From Halomonas meridiana (GTDB lineage: Bacteria; Pseudomonadota; Gammaproteobacteria; Pseudomonadales; Halomonadaceae): DNA of 64,000 nucleotides. Location: assembly GCF_009846525.1 (NCBI RefSeq), contig NZ_CP024621.1:992001-1056000 (forward strand), in the 5' to 3' direction. How positions within the stretch are numbered: the stretch's first letter is position 1; every line of letters starts with the position of its first letter. Shown piece by piece: positions 1 through 8,516 of this stretch. The position numbers and the translations under genes were made by a program. The notes beneath the pieces were generated by a model. The model was not told the origin of the DNA. It saw nothing but the letters and a program-made list of their open reading frames with translations, and ran no database searches.

Positions 1-640
1 AGGCAAAGGCGGCGCTGCCTTCGGGGCTCACCAGCGCGCCTGTCGCAGGAGTGGCAGGGGCGGTGGGGGAATAGCCGTCTAGAGTGACGAGCTGCGGTGC
101 CAGATGCTGCATCATGGCGGTTTCGAGCAGCCCGCCGTGCAGCCCGTAACGCAGCTCATCGGCGTTCATCGCGCCTTCCAGTGGCGGTAGCCGGGTGTAG
201 GTCGCTTTGACCACGCGCATATGGCAGCGCCGCCGGAGTGTGAGGGCCGCTAAATCCATGACGGCTTTATTGCCGCCGTGGCTGTTGATCAGTACGAGCT
301 TGCGAATGCCAGCGCGAGCAATGCTTTCGCCGTAGGCTTCAAGCGTGGCAATGGCCAGCGGGGCGGGTAGGCTCAACGTGCCCGGAAAGCTTGCATGCTC
401 ATCGCTGGCGCCCACGGCCATGGCGGGCAGGCACACGACGTCCACGCGAGCATCCTGCGCGTCCAACCGTTCCAGCATCGCCGCCTGCAAGCCTTCACCG
501 ATGATGAGGTCGGTGCCCAGCGGTAGATGGGTGCCGTGTTGCTCGATGGCCCCCAGAGTAATGACCGCGACCGGGTCGCGTGGCGATAGGGCGTGAAGCT
601 GAGGAGCGGTCAGGTGCTGCCAGTGATAAACCATGAACAT
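1..640 (-). CDS. Creatininase-family amidohydrolase (C-terminus cut by window edge)
   Basis: The reading frame is open from an ATG at 640 (a second in-frame ATG lies at 634) to the left edge, so only about 213 N-terminal residues are visible. Three stretches mark the creatininase fold, which binds two metal ions: GAIEQHGTHLPLGTD near residue 30, NSHGGNKA near residue 125 and GLHGGLLETAMM near residue 170. These supply the Glu, His and Asp ligands typical of the family. Members include creatinine amidohydrolase, formamide hydrolases of riboflavin-type pathways and the mycofactocin peptidase MftE. The substrate cannot be told from sequence. No clear ribosome site precedes either ATG. The gene follows the fkbM gene on the same strand. 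Confidence 0.85.
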   Translation of the reverse strand, partial: MFMVYHWQHLTAPQLHALSPRDPVAVITLGAIEQHGTHLPLGTDLIIGEGLQAAMLERLDAQDARVDVVCLPAMAVGASDEHASFPGTLSLPAPLAIATLEAYGESIARAGIRKLVLINSHGGNKAVMDLAALTLRRRCHMRVVKATYTRLPPLEGAMNADELRYGLHGGLLETAMMQHLAPQLVTLDGYSPTAPATPATGALVSPEGSAAFA

Positions 641-669
641 CCCGTTTGCGATAGGGTGATTAACGTGTG

Positions 670-804
670 TCATCCAAGGGCCGCGCCGGGCTTGGCACAC
701 GTGTTTGATAATAGCGCGTGGTCGCTGCGACAGGCGTAAATGTCTCCCGAGGCAAGCTGATCGGCCCCTTCGGCAAGCCATGCGGCCATGGCGTCCGGCG
801 TAAG
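670..804 (-). other. In-frame coding remnant downstream of the fkbM stop codon
   Basis: After the TAG that ends fkbM, the same frame stays open for 44 codons to a TGA at 670-672. Its translation looks like a natural FkbM C-terminus: an amphipathic stretch LTPDAMAAWLAEGADQLASG followed by GDIYA. Many FkbM-family proteins end with a similar GD(I/V)YA motif; this comparison is from memory. The simplest reading is that the TAG is a nonsense mutation and this is the lost tail of the enzyme. Confidence 0.5.
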
Positions 805-1473
805 CTAGGTATCGAAGCGGAACTGGCGCTGCTCACCGGCAATGGCGTTGAAGCGGTAGTCGCCCAGGCGCTGAATCTGCGCTAGGCAAGCGTGACTCAC
901 TTCGAGCATGCCCGCCACGAACTCCACGGACAGCGCGGCCACGGGATAGTTAAGCCCCTGCAGCACCTCCGCCTCGAATCCTTCCACGTCGATCTTGATG
1001 AATCGAGGCTCGCCGTAGCGGTCGATCAACGCATCCAAAGTGGTCATCTCCACCCGTAGCGTCTCTTCCCAGCGTACTCGCTGGAAGCCCGGGTTACGCT
1101 CGCCGACTTGGCGACGCCACTCGGTAGCGAGCGTCGAGAGCGTAGGGTTGCCCACGCTGATGGCAATGTCCGCATGGCCGGGGGCGGGGCCAACCGCCAG
1201 AGGCAGTAAGGTGATATGGGGACTTTTTAGCAGCCGTTGAAACCATTTGGCCAGCGCTGGCTGGGGTTCTAGCGCAATGACCTGCGCCCCCAGTGACTGA
1301 AAGGCGGCACTGCGGTCGCCCAAATGCGCGCCAATATCGAAGGCGATATCGCCCGGTGCTAAAAAGGGCTGGTAGAGCCGCTTCAAACTGCGCTGCCGCC
1401 CAGGCCGCCAGTATATGAACAAGGAGCGGGCCAAGCCGCTGGCACTACGAAGCTGTTGAAGCGTAGAGGGCAT
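805..1473 (-). CDS. FkbM-family SAM-dependent methyltransferase, probably truncated
   Basis: A 222-residue protein with the FkbM methyltransferase pattern: the SAM-binding loop DIGAHLGDRS at residues 46-55, the acidic motif LEP at 68-70, and FIKIDVEGFEAEVLQGL near residue 158. FkbM enzymes O-methylate hydroxyls of sugars, lipids or polyketides. The start ATG follows the opgH stop with no gap (TAGATG), so it is translationally coupled to opgH and probably acts on the glucan or a related envelope glycan. This role is inferred. The protein seems short at the C-terminus: the frame continues past the TAG at 805-807 with FkbM-like sequence. Function may be lost or may depend on readthrough. Confidence 0.8.
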   Translation of the reverse strand: MPSTLQQLRSASGLARSLFIYWRPGRQRSLKRLYQPFLAPGDIAFDIGAHLGDRSAAFQSLGAQVIALEPQPALAKWFQRLLKSPHITLLPLAVGPAPGHADIAISVGNPTLSTLATEWRRQVGERNPGFQRVRWEETLRVEMTTLDALIDRYGEPRFIKIDVEGFEAEVLQGLNYPVAALSVEFVAGMLEVSHACLAQIQRLGDYRFNAIAGEQRQFRFDT

Positions 1474-3444
1474 CTAATGGGGCTCCTTCGCCCGGGAAAC
1501 GGCTGGCTCTTGAGAGGACTTGCCGGGTTTTAACAGTTGGCAAGGCATATCGCCATACAGCTCGTTGGGGGGCACGTTCAGCGTGAGATCGCCACGGGTA
1601 TCCAGCGCTTGAGAGCTGCGCGCCGTCAGGTCGGCAAAGTCCTTGAGCAGTGCCGGTGTCAGGCTAATGCTGGGCGTGTGCAGCAGCCCTAGCCGGTGGC
1701 TGACCACGCCGCCCCAGGTGCCGCTGCTTGAGTATTTTACCAGCGGGGCAGCGGCCACGAGGCCAAGCCAAGCGGGGGTCAGCCAACCAAACGCCGATGG
1801 AGAGAACAGCGCCATCAGGCTTGCCCACAGCACCCCACAGAGCGTCATCCACCCAGTATGCCGCCAGGTTTCACGCCAGCTCAACGAGCGCTCGCCCCGG
1901 TGCTGAGTTTGCCAGTCGATGGCGCGGCCAATCAGCACGTTGATGATGAACAAGCTGTGCCACGCCATCATCAGCGGCGCAATCAGCGCGGCAAACACGA
2001 TCTCGAGCAGCGTGCTGGCCACCAGCTTGAAGCGCCCGCCAAAGGCGTGGGGGCATTGGCAGATAGTCAGCAGTAATCCGAGCAGCTTGGGAGCCATCAG
2101 CATGCCTAGCGTGGTACTCAATAGCCATAGGGATAGCGCCTTGGGCAACAGTGGCTCTGTGGCACCGTCGAGTGCGTGGTAGCCCACCATGAGGCTGGTG
2201 CACACTAGCAATCCCAGCCACACCAGAGAGGATAAGTAGGCAAATGCACCAAAGAAGAAGTGCAGGCGACTGATGATGTGGAAGCCAGCGCCCGTCAATA
2301 GGCGCAGGTGCTGGAGGTTGCCCTGGAGCCAGCGCCGGTCGCGCTTGGCAAAATCGAGCAGATTGCTGGGCATGGCTTCGAAGCTGTTGCGCGACGCGCT
2401 GGCATGGGGGTTGTGCCGGGAGAGCGCCGCCGTTGCCGAGGTATCCAGCAGTACTTGCCAGCCGCCACGCCTTAGCAGGGCCGCTTCTACGAAATCGTGG
2501 CTTAAAAGCTCGCCCCCAAGCGGCGGTTTGCCCGACAGCGTTGGCAGCCCTGCGTGGGCCATGAAGGCGCGGGTACGAATGATCGCATTGTGTCCCCAGT
2601 AATTGGCGGCGTCGCCCTGCCAAAAACTCTGGCCCGCTGCCAGCATGGGGCTGTACAGCGCCGAGGCAAGCTGGGTAAAACGGCCAAACAGCGTGCGTTG
2701 CCCCACGGGAATGGGCACGGTTTGAATCAGCCCTACGGTGGGGTAGCGCTGCATTTGATGCACCATGTGCAGCAGGGTGTCGCCGCTCATCAGGCTATCG
2801 GCATCCAGCACGATCATATAGTCGTAGCGGCGGCCCCAGCGGCGGCAGAAGTCGGCAATATTGCCCGCTTTGCGCCCGTGATTGTTGGGGCGACGGCGGT
2901 AATGCACCGCGAGCTGCCCCGCCAAGCGCTGCTGTAGCGCGGCCACGTGAGCGGCTTCTTCGTCAGCTTGGGCGGGGTCTTGGGTATCGCTGAGAATGAA
3001 CACTTCGAAGTGCTGACCGATCACGCGCGCGGTGTCTTCGTCCTGTGCACTGGGCTGCTGAAGCAGCGAGCGGCAGGTGGCTTCAAGACCCGCCATCGTG
3101 GGAATCGGGGGTTCGGCGTAAATCGGCATGACCAGCGCCGTGCGGCTGACCAAACGGCTGGCGGTTGGGCGCTCTGTCGTCACGCGTTTGAGACTGAGGG
3201 GGTCAAGGCGTAACGCGCAGATCACGAAACCACAGACGGCTCCCCAAAAGGCCAGCGCAATCCAGCTAAAGGTGAGGCCAAACAGCGTCAGCATGGCGAT
3301 TTGCCAACCCAGCGCAAGGTTGTCGACCACGTGGACCATCGCTAGACAGCCTACGATGCTGGACCCGATGACCAGCGTGGCCAGCAGCGCACGCCGAGCG
3401 TTGAGCCACGGGATGGAGGGCGTCAGCGTAGGCACATCACGCAT
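1474..3444 (-). CDS. opgH: Glucans biosynthesis glucosyltransferase OpgH (MdoH)
   Basis: Membrane-bound family 2 glycosyltransferase that makes the beta-glucan backbone of osmoregulated periplasmic glucans from UDP-glucose and moves it across the inner membrane. Two N-terminal membrane segments (about residues 18-40 and 48-78) are followed by the catalytic domain, with acidic residues at LSDTQD (151-156) and the DADS motif (214-217), then GHNAIIR and the RDRRWLQGN stretch that corresponds to the QxxRW motif. Several membrane segments follow. At 656 residues it lacks much of the long N-terminal extension of the 847-residue E. coli protein. Its start overlaps the opgG stop by 8 bases, so the two are coupled. 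Confidence 0.95.
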   Translation of the reverse strand: MRDVPTLTPSIPWLNARRALLATLVIGSSIVGCLAMVHVVDNLALGWQIAMLTLFGLTFSWIALAFWGAVCGFVICALRLDPLSLKRVTTERPTASRLVSRTALVMPIYAEPPIPTMAGLEATCRSLLQQPSAQDEDTARVIGQHFEVFILSDTQDPAQADEEAAHVAALQQRLAGQLAVHYRRRPNNHGRKAGNIADFCRRWGRRYDYMIVLDADSLMSGDTLLHMVHQMQRYPTVGLIQTVPIPVGQRTLFGRFTQLASALYSPMLAAGQSFWQGDAANYWGHNAIIRTRAFMAHAGLPTLSGKPPLGGELLSHDFVEAALLRRGGWQVLLDTSATAALSRHNPHASASRNSFEAMPSNLLDFAKRDRRWLQGNLQHLRLLTGAGFHIISRLHFFFGAFAYLSSLVWLGLLVCTSLMVGYHALDGATEPLLPKALSLWLLSTTLGMLMAPKLLGLLLTICQCPHAFGGRFKLVASTLLEIVFAALIAPLMMAWHSLFIINVLIGRAIDWQTQHRGERSLSWRETWRHTGWMTLCGVLWASLMALFSPSAFGWLTPAWLGLVAAAPLVKYSSSGTWGGVVSHRLGLLHTPSISLTPALLKDFADLTARSSQALDTRGDLTLNVPPNELYGDMPCQLLKPGKSSQEPAVSRAKEPH

Positions 3445-4966
3445 CGGGATACCACACGTAGTTCCAGGTCTCGGTTACGGGCTCACCGTCGCGCATCAGG
3501 CGCAGACGGATATCGCTGGGCTGGCGGCTGGGAGGCAGCCTGAACGTGGCGCGTCGACCGCTATTGGGCAGCACTTTGACCTGGGGCAGTAACGCTTCGC
3601 CCTCTCGCACGCTGATATCCAGCGTGAGTTCCGCATCGGCCGACAGTGCCTCCAAAGTACCGCCGGCAAAATCGACCACGAACTGGCGCTGCTCGGCGGA
3701 AGGCGAGTCCGCTTCACCCGGCACGGCGGCGCTGCCGTGACGGGTGCGAATCACTTTCCCCAGAGCGTGCCCTTCAGGCTGTTCGTTCAGGGCATAGGTG
3801 CGGTAGTGCAGGCGCTGAGTGTCGCCAGCCTTAAGCGTGTCCTCAGCGACCCAGTAGGCCACGATGTTGTCGTGGGTTTCGTCCGGCGTGGGAATTTCCA
3901 CCAGCTCAACGTGACCTTTGCCCCACGCCTCCAGCGGCTCGACCCACTGGCTGGGGCGGCGGTGGTAGTTGGCCTCTAGATCGAGGTAGCGATCAAAGTC
4001 GCGCTCGCGCTGCATGAGGCCAAACCCTTGGGGTGCATCATCGGTAAAGCTTGAAACGCGTACGGCCGATGGGTTGCTCAGCGGTCGCCAGATCCATTCG
4101 CCTTGCCCGGTATGCATCAGCAGGCCATCGGAGTCATGAACCTGAGGGCGGAAGTCATCCGGCCGTTGGGCGCTCGCTTCCCCAAAGGTGAACATGCTGG
4201 TCAGCGGGGCGATCCCGACTTTTTCGATATCGTCACGGGCAAAGATCTCGGCTTCTATTTCCGCTTCGGTGTGCTCGCCGGGAGTGAGGGTGAAGCGGTA
4301 GGCACCGCTCAGCGACGGGCTATCCATCAATGCCATCAGCGTGACGCTCTCGGCGTCGCTGTCTGGTGTGACCAACCAAAACTCGCGAAAGGCCGGGAAC
4401 TCTTCGCCTTGAGACGAGGCGGTGTTGATCGCCAACCCTCGTGTGGATAACCCGTAGGCTTGATGCTGGCCAACCAGACGAAAGTAGCTGGCGCCGAGAA
4501 AGACGGCGAATTCATCCGCGTAGTCGGGATTATTGAGCGGATAGTGGAGACGAAAACCGGCGTGTCCGCTGCCGCTCAAATCATGTTCGAGCAGTTCGCT
4601 GGCGTCGCCATCGTAGCGAAAATCGTCGGTGGTAAAGTCGAGAGGGACGACGTCGCCATTCTCGACCATGTTCAGCGCTACCGGCGTTTGAAATAGAAAC
4701 CCGCTGTGGAAGAGCTGTAGGCTAAAGGGGCTGTCGTCGTGCCAGTAGGCACGTTCGGGATTGAAGCGAATTTGCCGGTAGCCATCGTAGTTAAGCGATT
4801 GCAGTGCCTCGGGCAGTGAAGACTCGGGCGCTTCATAGGGGGCATTGGCTAACTGTTGGGCACGCGCCACGACCTGTTGAAATACGGCGTCTTCGCTAGC
4901 GGTGGCGGGCAGGGCGAGTGCCCAACTCAGTGATAACATCCATTTTGCAGTCCTACGACAACCCAT
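3437..4966 (-). CDS. opgG: Periplasmic glucan biosynthesis protein OpgG (MdoG)
   Basis: A 509-residue exported protein of the MdoG family, which acts in the periplasm with OpgH to form branched osmoregulated periplasmic glucans. I chose the ATG at 4966 over an in-frame GTG at 5005: an AGGA lies 8 bases before the ATG, and the protein then begins with a normal signal peptide (basic MGCRRTAKW, hydrophobic core, cleavage near ATASEDA). The length matches the family (about 510). It is the first gene of the opgG-opgH-fkbM operon, with a good promoter candidate at 5020-5048. Confidence 0.95.
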   Translation of the reverse strand: MGCRRTAKWMLSLSWALALPATASEDAVFQQVVARAQQLANAPYEAPESSLPEALQSLNYDGYRQIRFNPERAYWHDDSPFSLQLFHSGFLFQTPVALNMVENGDVVPLDFTTDDFRYDGDASELLEHDLSGSGHAGFRLHYPLNNPDYADEFAVFLGASYFRLVGQHQAYGLSTRGLAINTASSQGEEFPAFREFWLVTPDSDAESVTLMALMDSPSLSGAYRFTLTPGEHTEAEIEAEIFARDDIEKVGIAPLTSMFTFGEASAQRPDDFRPQVHDSDGLLMHTGQGEWIWRPLSNPSAVRVSSFTDDAPQGFGLMQRERDFDRYLDLEANYHRRPSQWVEPLEAWGKGHVELVEIPTPDETHDNIVAYWVAEDTLKAGDTQRLHYRTYALNEQPEGHALGKVIRTRHGSAAVPGEADSPSAEQRQFVVDFAGGTLEALSADAELTLDISVREGEALLPQVKVLPNSGRRATFRLPPSRQPSDIRLRLMRDGEPVTETWNYVWYPDA

Positions 4967-5019
4967 GGGCGAGTTCCTTTCGTGACCTGATAGAGTGGAC
5001 AACACGTCATTGTGTGAAA

Positions 5020-5048
5020 TATTTAAACAAAAACTATACGCTTAACAA
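5020..5048 (-). promoter_or_regulatory. Candidate sigma-70 promoter of the opgG operon
   Basis: On the minus strand, TTGTTA (5048-5043) and TAAATA (5025-5020) are separated by exactly 17 bases. They lie in an AT-rich pocket 54-82 bases upstream of the opgG start, in an otherwise GC-rich region. The match is by eye. Confidence 0.5.
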
Positions 5049-5142
5049 GCTGGGTCAAACATTAAGATTAAACGCAGCGACGCGCGTACGCCGTCAATCG
5101 GTTATACCGCTGATGCTCTCTACAACGCTAGTGGTGGAATGA

Positions 5143-6738
5143 ATGCTTCGTCTCCTTGTCACGGCCTGTGCGCTGAACGTGCTATTGGTCGCCCCGTTGT
5201 GGTGGCGTTTTGGCACGCTATCGCCTTTGATCGCATGGGAAGCATGGGTCATCGCCTCCGCCATGCTGCTATTACCCCCTGGCCCATGGCGGCGCTGGGT
5301 GGGTATCGGGGTCGTTAGTGCCCTGGCACTGGCTACGGCGGCCAATTTGGGGGAGGCGGCGACTTATACGGCGTTTGGGCGGCCGCTCAACCTCTACCTG
5401 GATGTGCCGCTGGTACGCTCCATTTACCACCTGCTAGTGGGTAATGTAGGCCAACTGGCGGCAATTTTCCTGATGCTGCTAGGCGGTATGCTGCTCCTTG
5501 GCTTGCTGTGGCTGATGCTGCGCCTATTACTGCCTGCTCGCCCCCCTAAGCGCCGAGGTGGGGTGGTTGTCACAGCCAGCGTGTTGCTGGTGGGTAGCTT
5601 AGGTATGAGCATTTTAGAGGCGAATCACCACCGCTTGGTTCCCCATGCCGCGCTGCCGATGGTCACGACCTCCCGTTTTCAATGGGCGCAGATCCTCGAT
5701 ACCCATCGGGCCCGGCAGGCATTCAGTGAGCAGTTAGAAGCGTCTCCGTTAGCGGCGCAGGCCTTGCCAGGCTTGGCTGGACGGAACGTACTGCTGACGT
5801 TCATCGAGTCCTACGGCGTGTCTGCTCTCGATGATCCGCGCTATAACCGAACGCTGCTGCTTACGTTGGAAGACCTTAAGCGTCGGTTATCCAACCGTGG
5901 CCTGCACGTGGTGTCGGGGCTGGTGGAATCCCCCATCCGCGGTGGGCAGTCGTGGCTTGCCCATGCGACGACGCTGAGTGGCCGCTGGATCGACAATCAG
6001 CTCTGGTATCGGCTGATGCTGGAGAGCGGCCACTCGACGATGATCGATGACTTTCATGCCACCGGTCAGCGCACACTCAGCGTGATGCCCGCGATTACGT
6101 TGGCGTGGCCAGAGGGGCAGGCCTACGGCTTCGACCAAATCGCCGCAGCGAAGGATATCCCCTACGCCGGGCCGCCGCTCAACTGGGTGACCATGCCGGA
6201 TCAATTTACCCTGGACTATACCCAGCGCGAGCTATTGGGCGACGAGCCGGTCTTTGCGCAACTCGCGCTGATTTCCAGCCATGCGCCCTGGACGCCGGTG
6301 CTCCCGGTGCTGGAAAACTGGTCGCTGGTGGGTGATGGGAGTATCTATGCGCCCTGGGAAAACGCAGGCGATCCGCCCGAAGTGATTTGGCGAGATTTGG
6401 AGCGAATTCGCGATCACTACGCGTGGTCGGTGGACTACGCTGTTAGCGTGACCGGGCGCTGGGCCGCGCGAGTGGCCGATGAGCAGACGCTGCTGATTGT
6501 CTTGGGCGACCATCAGCCCGCACCGCTGATTACCGGCGATGACGCCAGTGCCGCGGTTCCGGTGCATATCATTAGCGGCGACCCGGCGTTGCTGGCACCG
6601 TTTAAACAGCGCGGTTTCGTGGAGGGTATGCTGCCTCCACTAGCGCGCCCGCAGGATGCGCCGCGAATGAGCCAGCTGCGCCACTGGCTGCAGCAGGACT
6701 TTGGCCCCTCGGCACTATCACCAAGGACGACACCATGA
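5143..6738 (+). CDS. Membrane alkaline-phosphatase-superfamily (sulfatase/OpgB/LtaS-like) transferase
   Basis: A 531-residue protein with about four N-terminal membrane helices (to about residue 150) and a periplasmic catalytic domain of the sulfatase/phosphoglycerol-transferase type. FIESYG near residue 220 supplies a metal ligand. GGQSWLAHATTLSG near 268 holds the likely nucleophilic serine. GDHQPA near 453 gives the C-terminal Asp/His ligands. Relatives such as OpgB, OpgE and LtaS transfer phosphoglycerol or phosphoethanolamine. The gene is divergent from opgG, so decoration of glucans or another envelope polymer is plausible, but this is inference. GGTGGA precedes the ATG. The stop overlaps the manC start (ATGA). 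Confidence 0.8.
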   Translation: MLRLLVTACALNVLLVAPLWWRFGTLSPLIAWEAWVIASAMLLLPPGPWRRWVGIGVVSALALATAANLGEAATYTAFGRPLNLYLDVPLVRSIYHLLVGNVGQLAAIFLMLLGGMLLLGLLWLMLRLLLPARPPKRRGGVVVTASVLLVGSLGMSILEANHHRLVPHAALPMVTTSRFQWAQILDTHRARQAFSEQLEASPLAAQALPGLAGRNVLLTFIESYGVSALDDPRYNRTLLLTLEDLKRRLSNRGLHVVSGLVESPIRGGQSWLAHATTLSGRWIDNQLWYRLMLESGHSTMIDDFHATGQRTLSVMPAITLAWPEGQAYGFDQIAAAKDIPYAGPPLNWVTMPDQFTLDYTQRELLGDEPVFAQLALISSHAPWTPVLPVLENWSLVGDGSIYAPWENAGDPPEVIWRDLERIRDHYAWSVDYAVSVTGRWAARVADEQTLLIVLGDHQPAPLITGDDASAAVPVHIISGDPALLAPFKQRGFVEGMLPPLARPQDAPRMSQLRHWLQQDFGPSALSPRTTP

Positions 6739-8144
6739 TTCAACCGGTTATTTTGAGCGGTGGCAGCGGCACCCGGCTTTGGCCGCTCTCCCGAGAGCAG
6801 ATGCCCAAACAGTTTTTGCGCTTAACCGGCGAACAGAGCCTGCTTCAGCAAACGCTCACTCGCCTTGAGGGCTTGACGACGCTACCGCCGATGCTGATGG
6901 GGCACCATTCGCACCGATTTTTGATGGCCGAACAGCTGCGTGAAGCCCAGCAGGAGGGCCAGATCGTGCTAGAGCCAGCAGGGCGCAATACCGCCCCGGC
7001 GATTGCCTGCGCGGCCCTGTTGGCGCGGCAATCCGGCGAAGACCCGCTGCTGCTGGTGCTACCCGCTGACCACGTTATTGGCGATGCAGCGGCGTTTATC
7101 GATAGCGTGCGGCGTGCCGAACCGCTCGCAGAGCAGGGTTATCTCGTGACCTTTGGCGTGGTGCCGACCCATCCAGAGACCGGTTACGGCTACATTGCCT
7201 GCGGTGACGCGTTGGGGGAGGGTCACCATCTGGCAGCATTCATCGAAAAACCCGCGTTGGAGCATGCCAAAGCGCTGCTTGAGCAGGGTGACACGCTCTG
7301 GAATAGCGGCATGTTTTTGCTGCGCGCCTCCCGCTATTTGGCGGAGCTTGAACGGCTTCAGCCTGACATGCTGGCCGCCTGCCAAGAGGCGGTGGCGTGT
7401 GCCCATCGTGATCTGGACTTTCTGCGCTTGGACGAACAGGCGTTTCAGCGCTGCCCTAGCGAATCGATCGATTACGCGGTCATGGAGCACTGTGCGCAGG
7501 CAGCCGTGGTGCCTTTAGACGCTCAGTGGAGCGATATTGGCAGCTTTGATGCGCTGATGGCGACGCACATCCCGGATACGGCTGGCAACGTGGTGACAGG
7601 CGATGGCGTACTGAGCGATACCCGCCGCTCGCTCGTGGTGGCGAACCACCGCTTAGTCGCCACGCTGGGTGTTGAAGACCTGATTGTGGTGGAAACCTCA
7701 GACAGCGTACTGGTGGCGCATCGAGACCAAGCGCAGGGCGTTAAACAGCTCGTGGCGGCGCTAAGCCAAGCGGGGCGCAGCGAGCCGCATACTTCGCCGC
7801 AGGTACATCGCCCTTGGGGCAGCTTTCAAGCCATGGACAACGGCGAGCGCTACCAAGTGAAGCATATTACCGTGCGTCCTGGGGCGCGGCTTTCGCTGCA
7901 GCGCCACCATCATCGCGCCGAACACTGGGTGGTGGTCAGCGGCACGGCCAAGGTCACGGTGGACGAGCGCACGTTTTTGGTCAGCGAAAACCAGTCCACT
8001 TACATCCCCATTGGCGCGCTACACCGCCTGGAGAATCCGGGAAAAATTCCGCTGGAACTGATCGAAGTGCAGTCCGGTAGCTACCTGGGCGAGGATGACA
8101 TCGAACGACTGGATGACGTGTACGCGCGCCACAGCGACGAGTAA
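6735..8144 (+). CDS. manC: Mannose-1-phosphate guanylyltransferase / mannose-6-phosphate isomerase
   Basis: Bifunctional enzyme of the AlgA/ManC/XanB type, 469 residues, the usual length. The N-terminal nucleotidyltransferase domain opens with GGSGTRLWPLSREQMPKQFL and makes GDP-mannose from mannose-1-phosphate and GTP. The C-terminal cupin (from about residue 355, RPWGSFQ, then RLSLQRHHHRAEHWVV) is the type II phosphomannose isomerase domain that turns fructose-6-phosphate into mannose-6-phosphate. It overlaps the upstream membrane transferase by 4 bases, so the two form an operon. No phosphomannomutase or glycosyltransferases for a GDP-mannose polymer are visible nearby. Confidence 0.95.
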   Translation: MIQPVILSGGSGTRLWPLSREQMPKQFLRLTGEQSLLQQTLTRLEGLTTLPPMLMGHHSHRFLMAEQLREAQQEGQIVLEPAGRNTAPAIACAALLARQSGEDPLLLVLPADHVIGDAAAFIDSVRRAEPLAEQGYLVTFGVVPTHPETGYGYIACGDALGEGHHLAAFIEKPALEHAKALLEQGDTLWNSGMFLLRASRYLAELERLQPDMLAACQEAVACAHRDLDFLRLDEQAFQRCPSESIDYAVMEHCAQAAVVPLDAQWSDIGSFDALMATHIPDTAGNVVTGDGVLSDTRRSLVVANHRLVATLGVEDLIVVETSDSVLVAHRDQAQGVKQLVAALSQAGRSEPHTSPQVHRPWGSFQAMDNGERYQVKHITVRPGARLSLQRHHHRAEHWVVVSGTAKVTVDERTFLVSENQSTYIPIGALHRLENPGKIPLELIEVQSGSYLGEDDIERLDDVYARHSDE

Positions 8145-8154
8145 TGGAGCGTAC

Positions 8155-8505
8155 CTACCAGAGCCAGCTACCCGGCCGTGCCGGTGGCTGGCCTTTACGC
8201 ACCGCCACCCAGCCGATAATGCAGCGCACGCCGAGCCATACCACCAGCAGCGGCCAGAGTAGCGTGCCGATAAAGATCAGGCTCAGGGTAAACGTGACGA
8301 TAAAGTAGAGGCTGCCGATCCAGAACGTGCGGATCAAATAGCGGTAGTGCGCCTGCAGCCAGGGGGCCGCTTCTTTACGGTAGACATAGGCAATGATCAC
8401 ACCAATCAACAGGGTGACGTTGGCCGTGACGAGCCCTGCCAAATAAAGCGCATAAATAATTTGTGGCGGACGCGTATCCTCTTTGGGGAGGTATCGTTCA
8501 GTCAT
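8155..8505 (-). CDS. Small inner-membrane protein, DUF4870-like
   Basis: About 116 residues with three hydrophobic segments and a central motif, VIIAYVYRKEAAPWLQAHYR, nearly repeated in the protein at 9453-9857. The pattern (GVIIAYVYR, a short loop, HYRYQIRTFWIG) resembles small DUF4870/Tic20-like membrane proteins, which have no assigned biochemical role. I chose the ATG at 8505 rather than 8511 because GAGG lies 6 bases before it and would overlap the earlier ATG. The gene lies downstream of the lpxL-like acyltransferase and meets manC tail to tail with a 10-base gap. Confidence 0.75.
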   Translation of the reverse strand: MTERYLPKEDTRPPQIIYALYLAGLVTANVTLLIGVIIAYVYRKEAAPWLQAHYRYLIRTFWIGSLYFIVTFTLSLIFIGTLLWPLLVVWLGVRCIIGWVAVRKGQPPARPGSWLW

Positions 8506-8516
8506 GGCCATCCTCG

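Noticed and set aside
345..596. Plus-strand frame opposite the creatininase gene
   Set aside because: Antisense shadow. The minus frame carries clear creatininase motifs without a stop.
4918..5142. Open frame of 74 codons on the plus strand between opgG and the membrane transferase
   Set aside because: No family resemblance or ribosome site. It lies over the opgG signal peptide region and the AT-rich promoter pocket.
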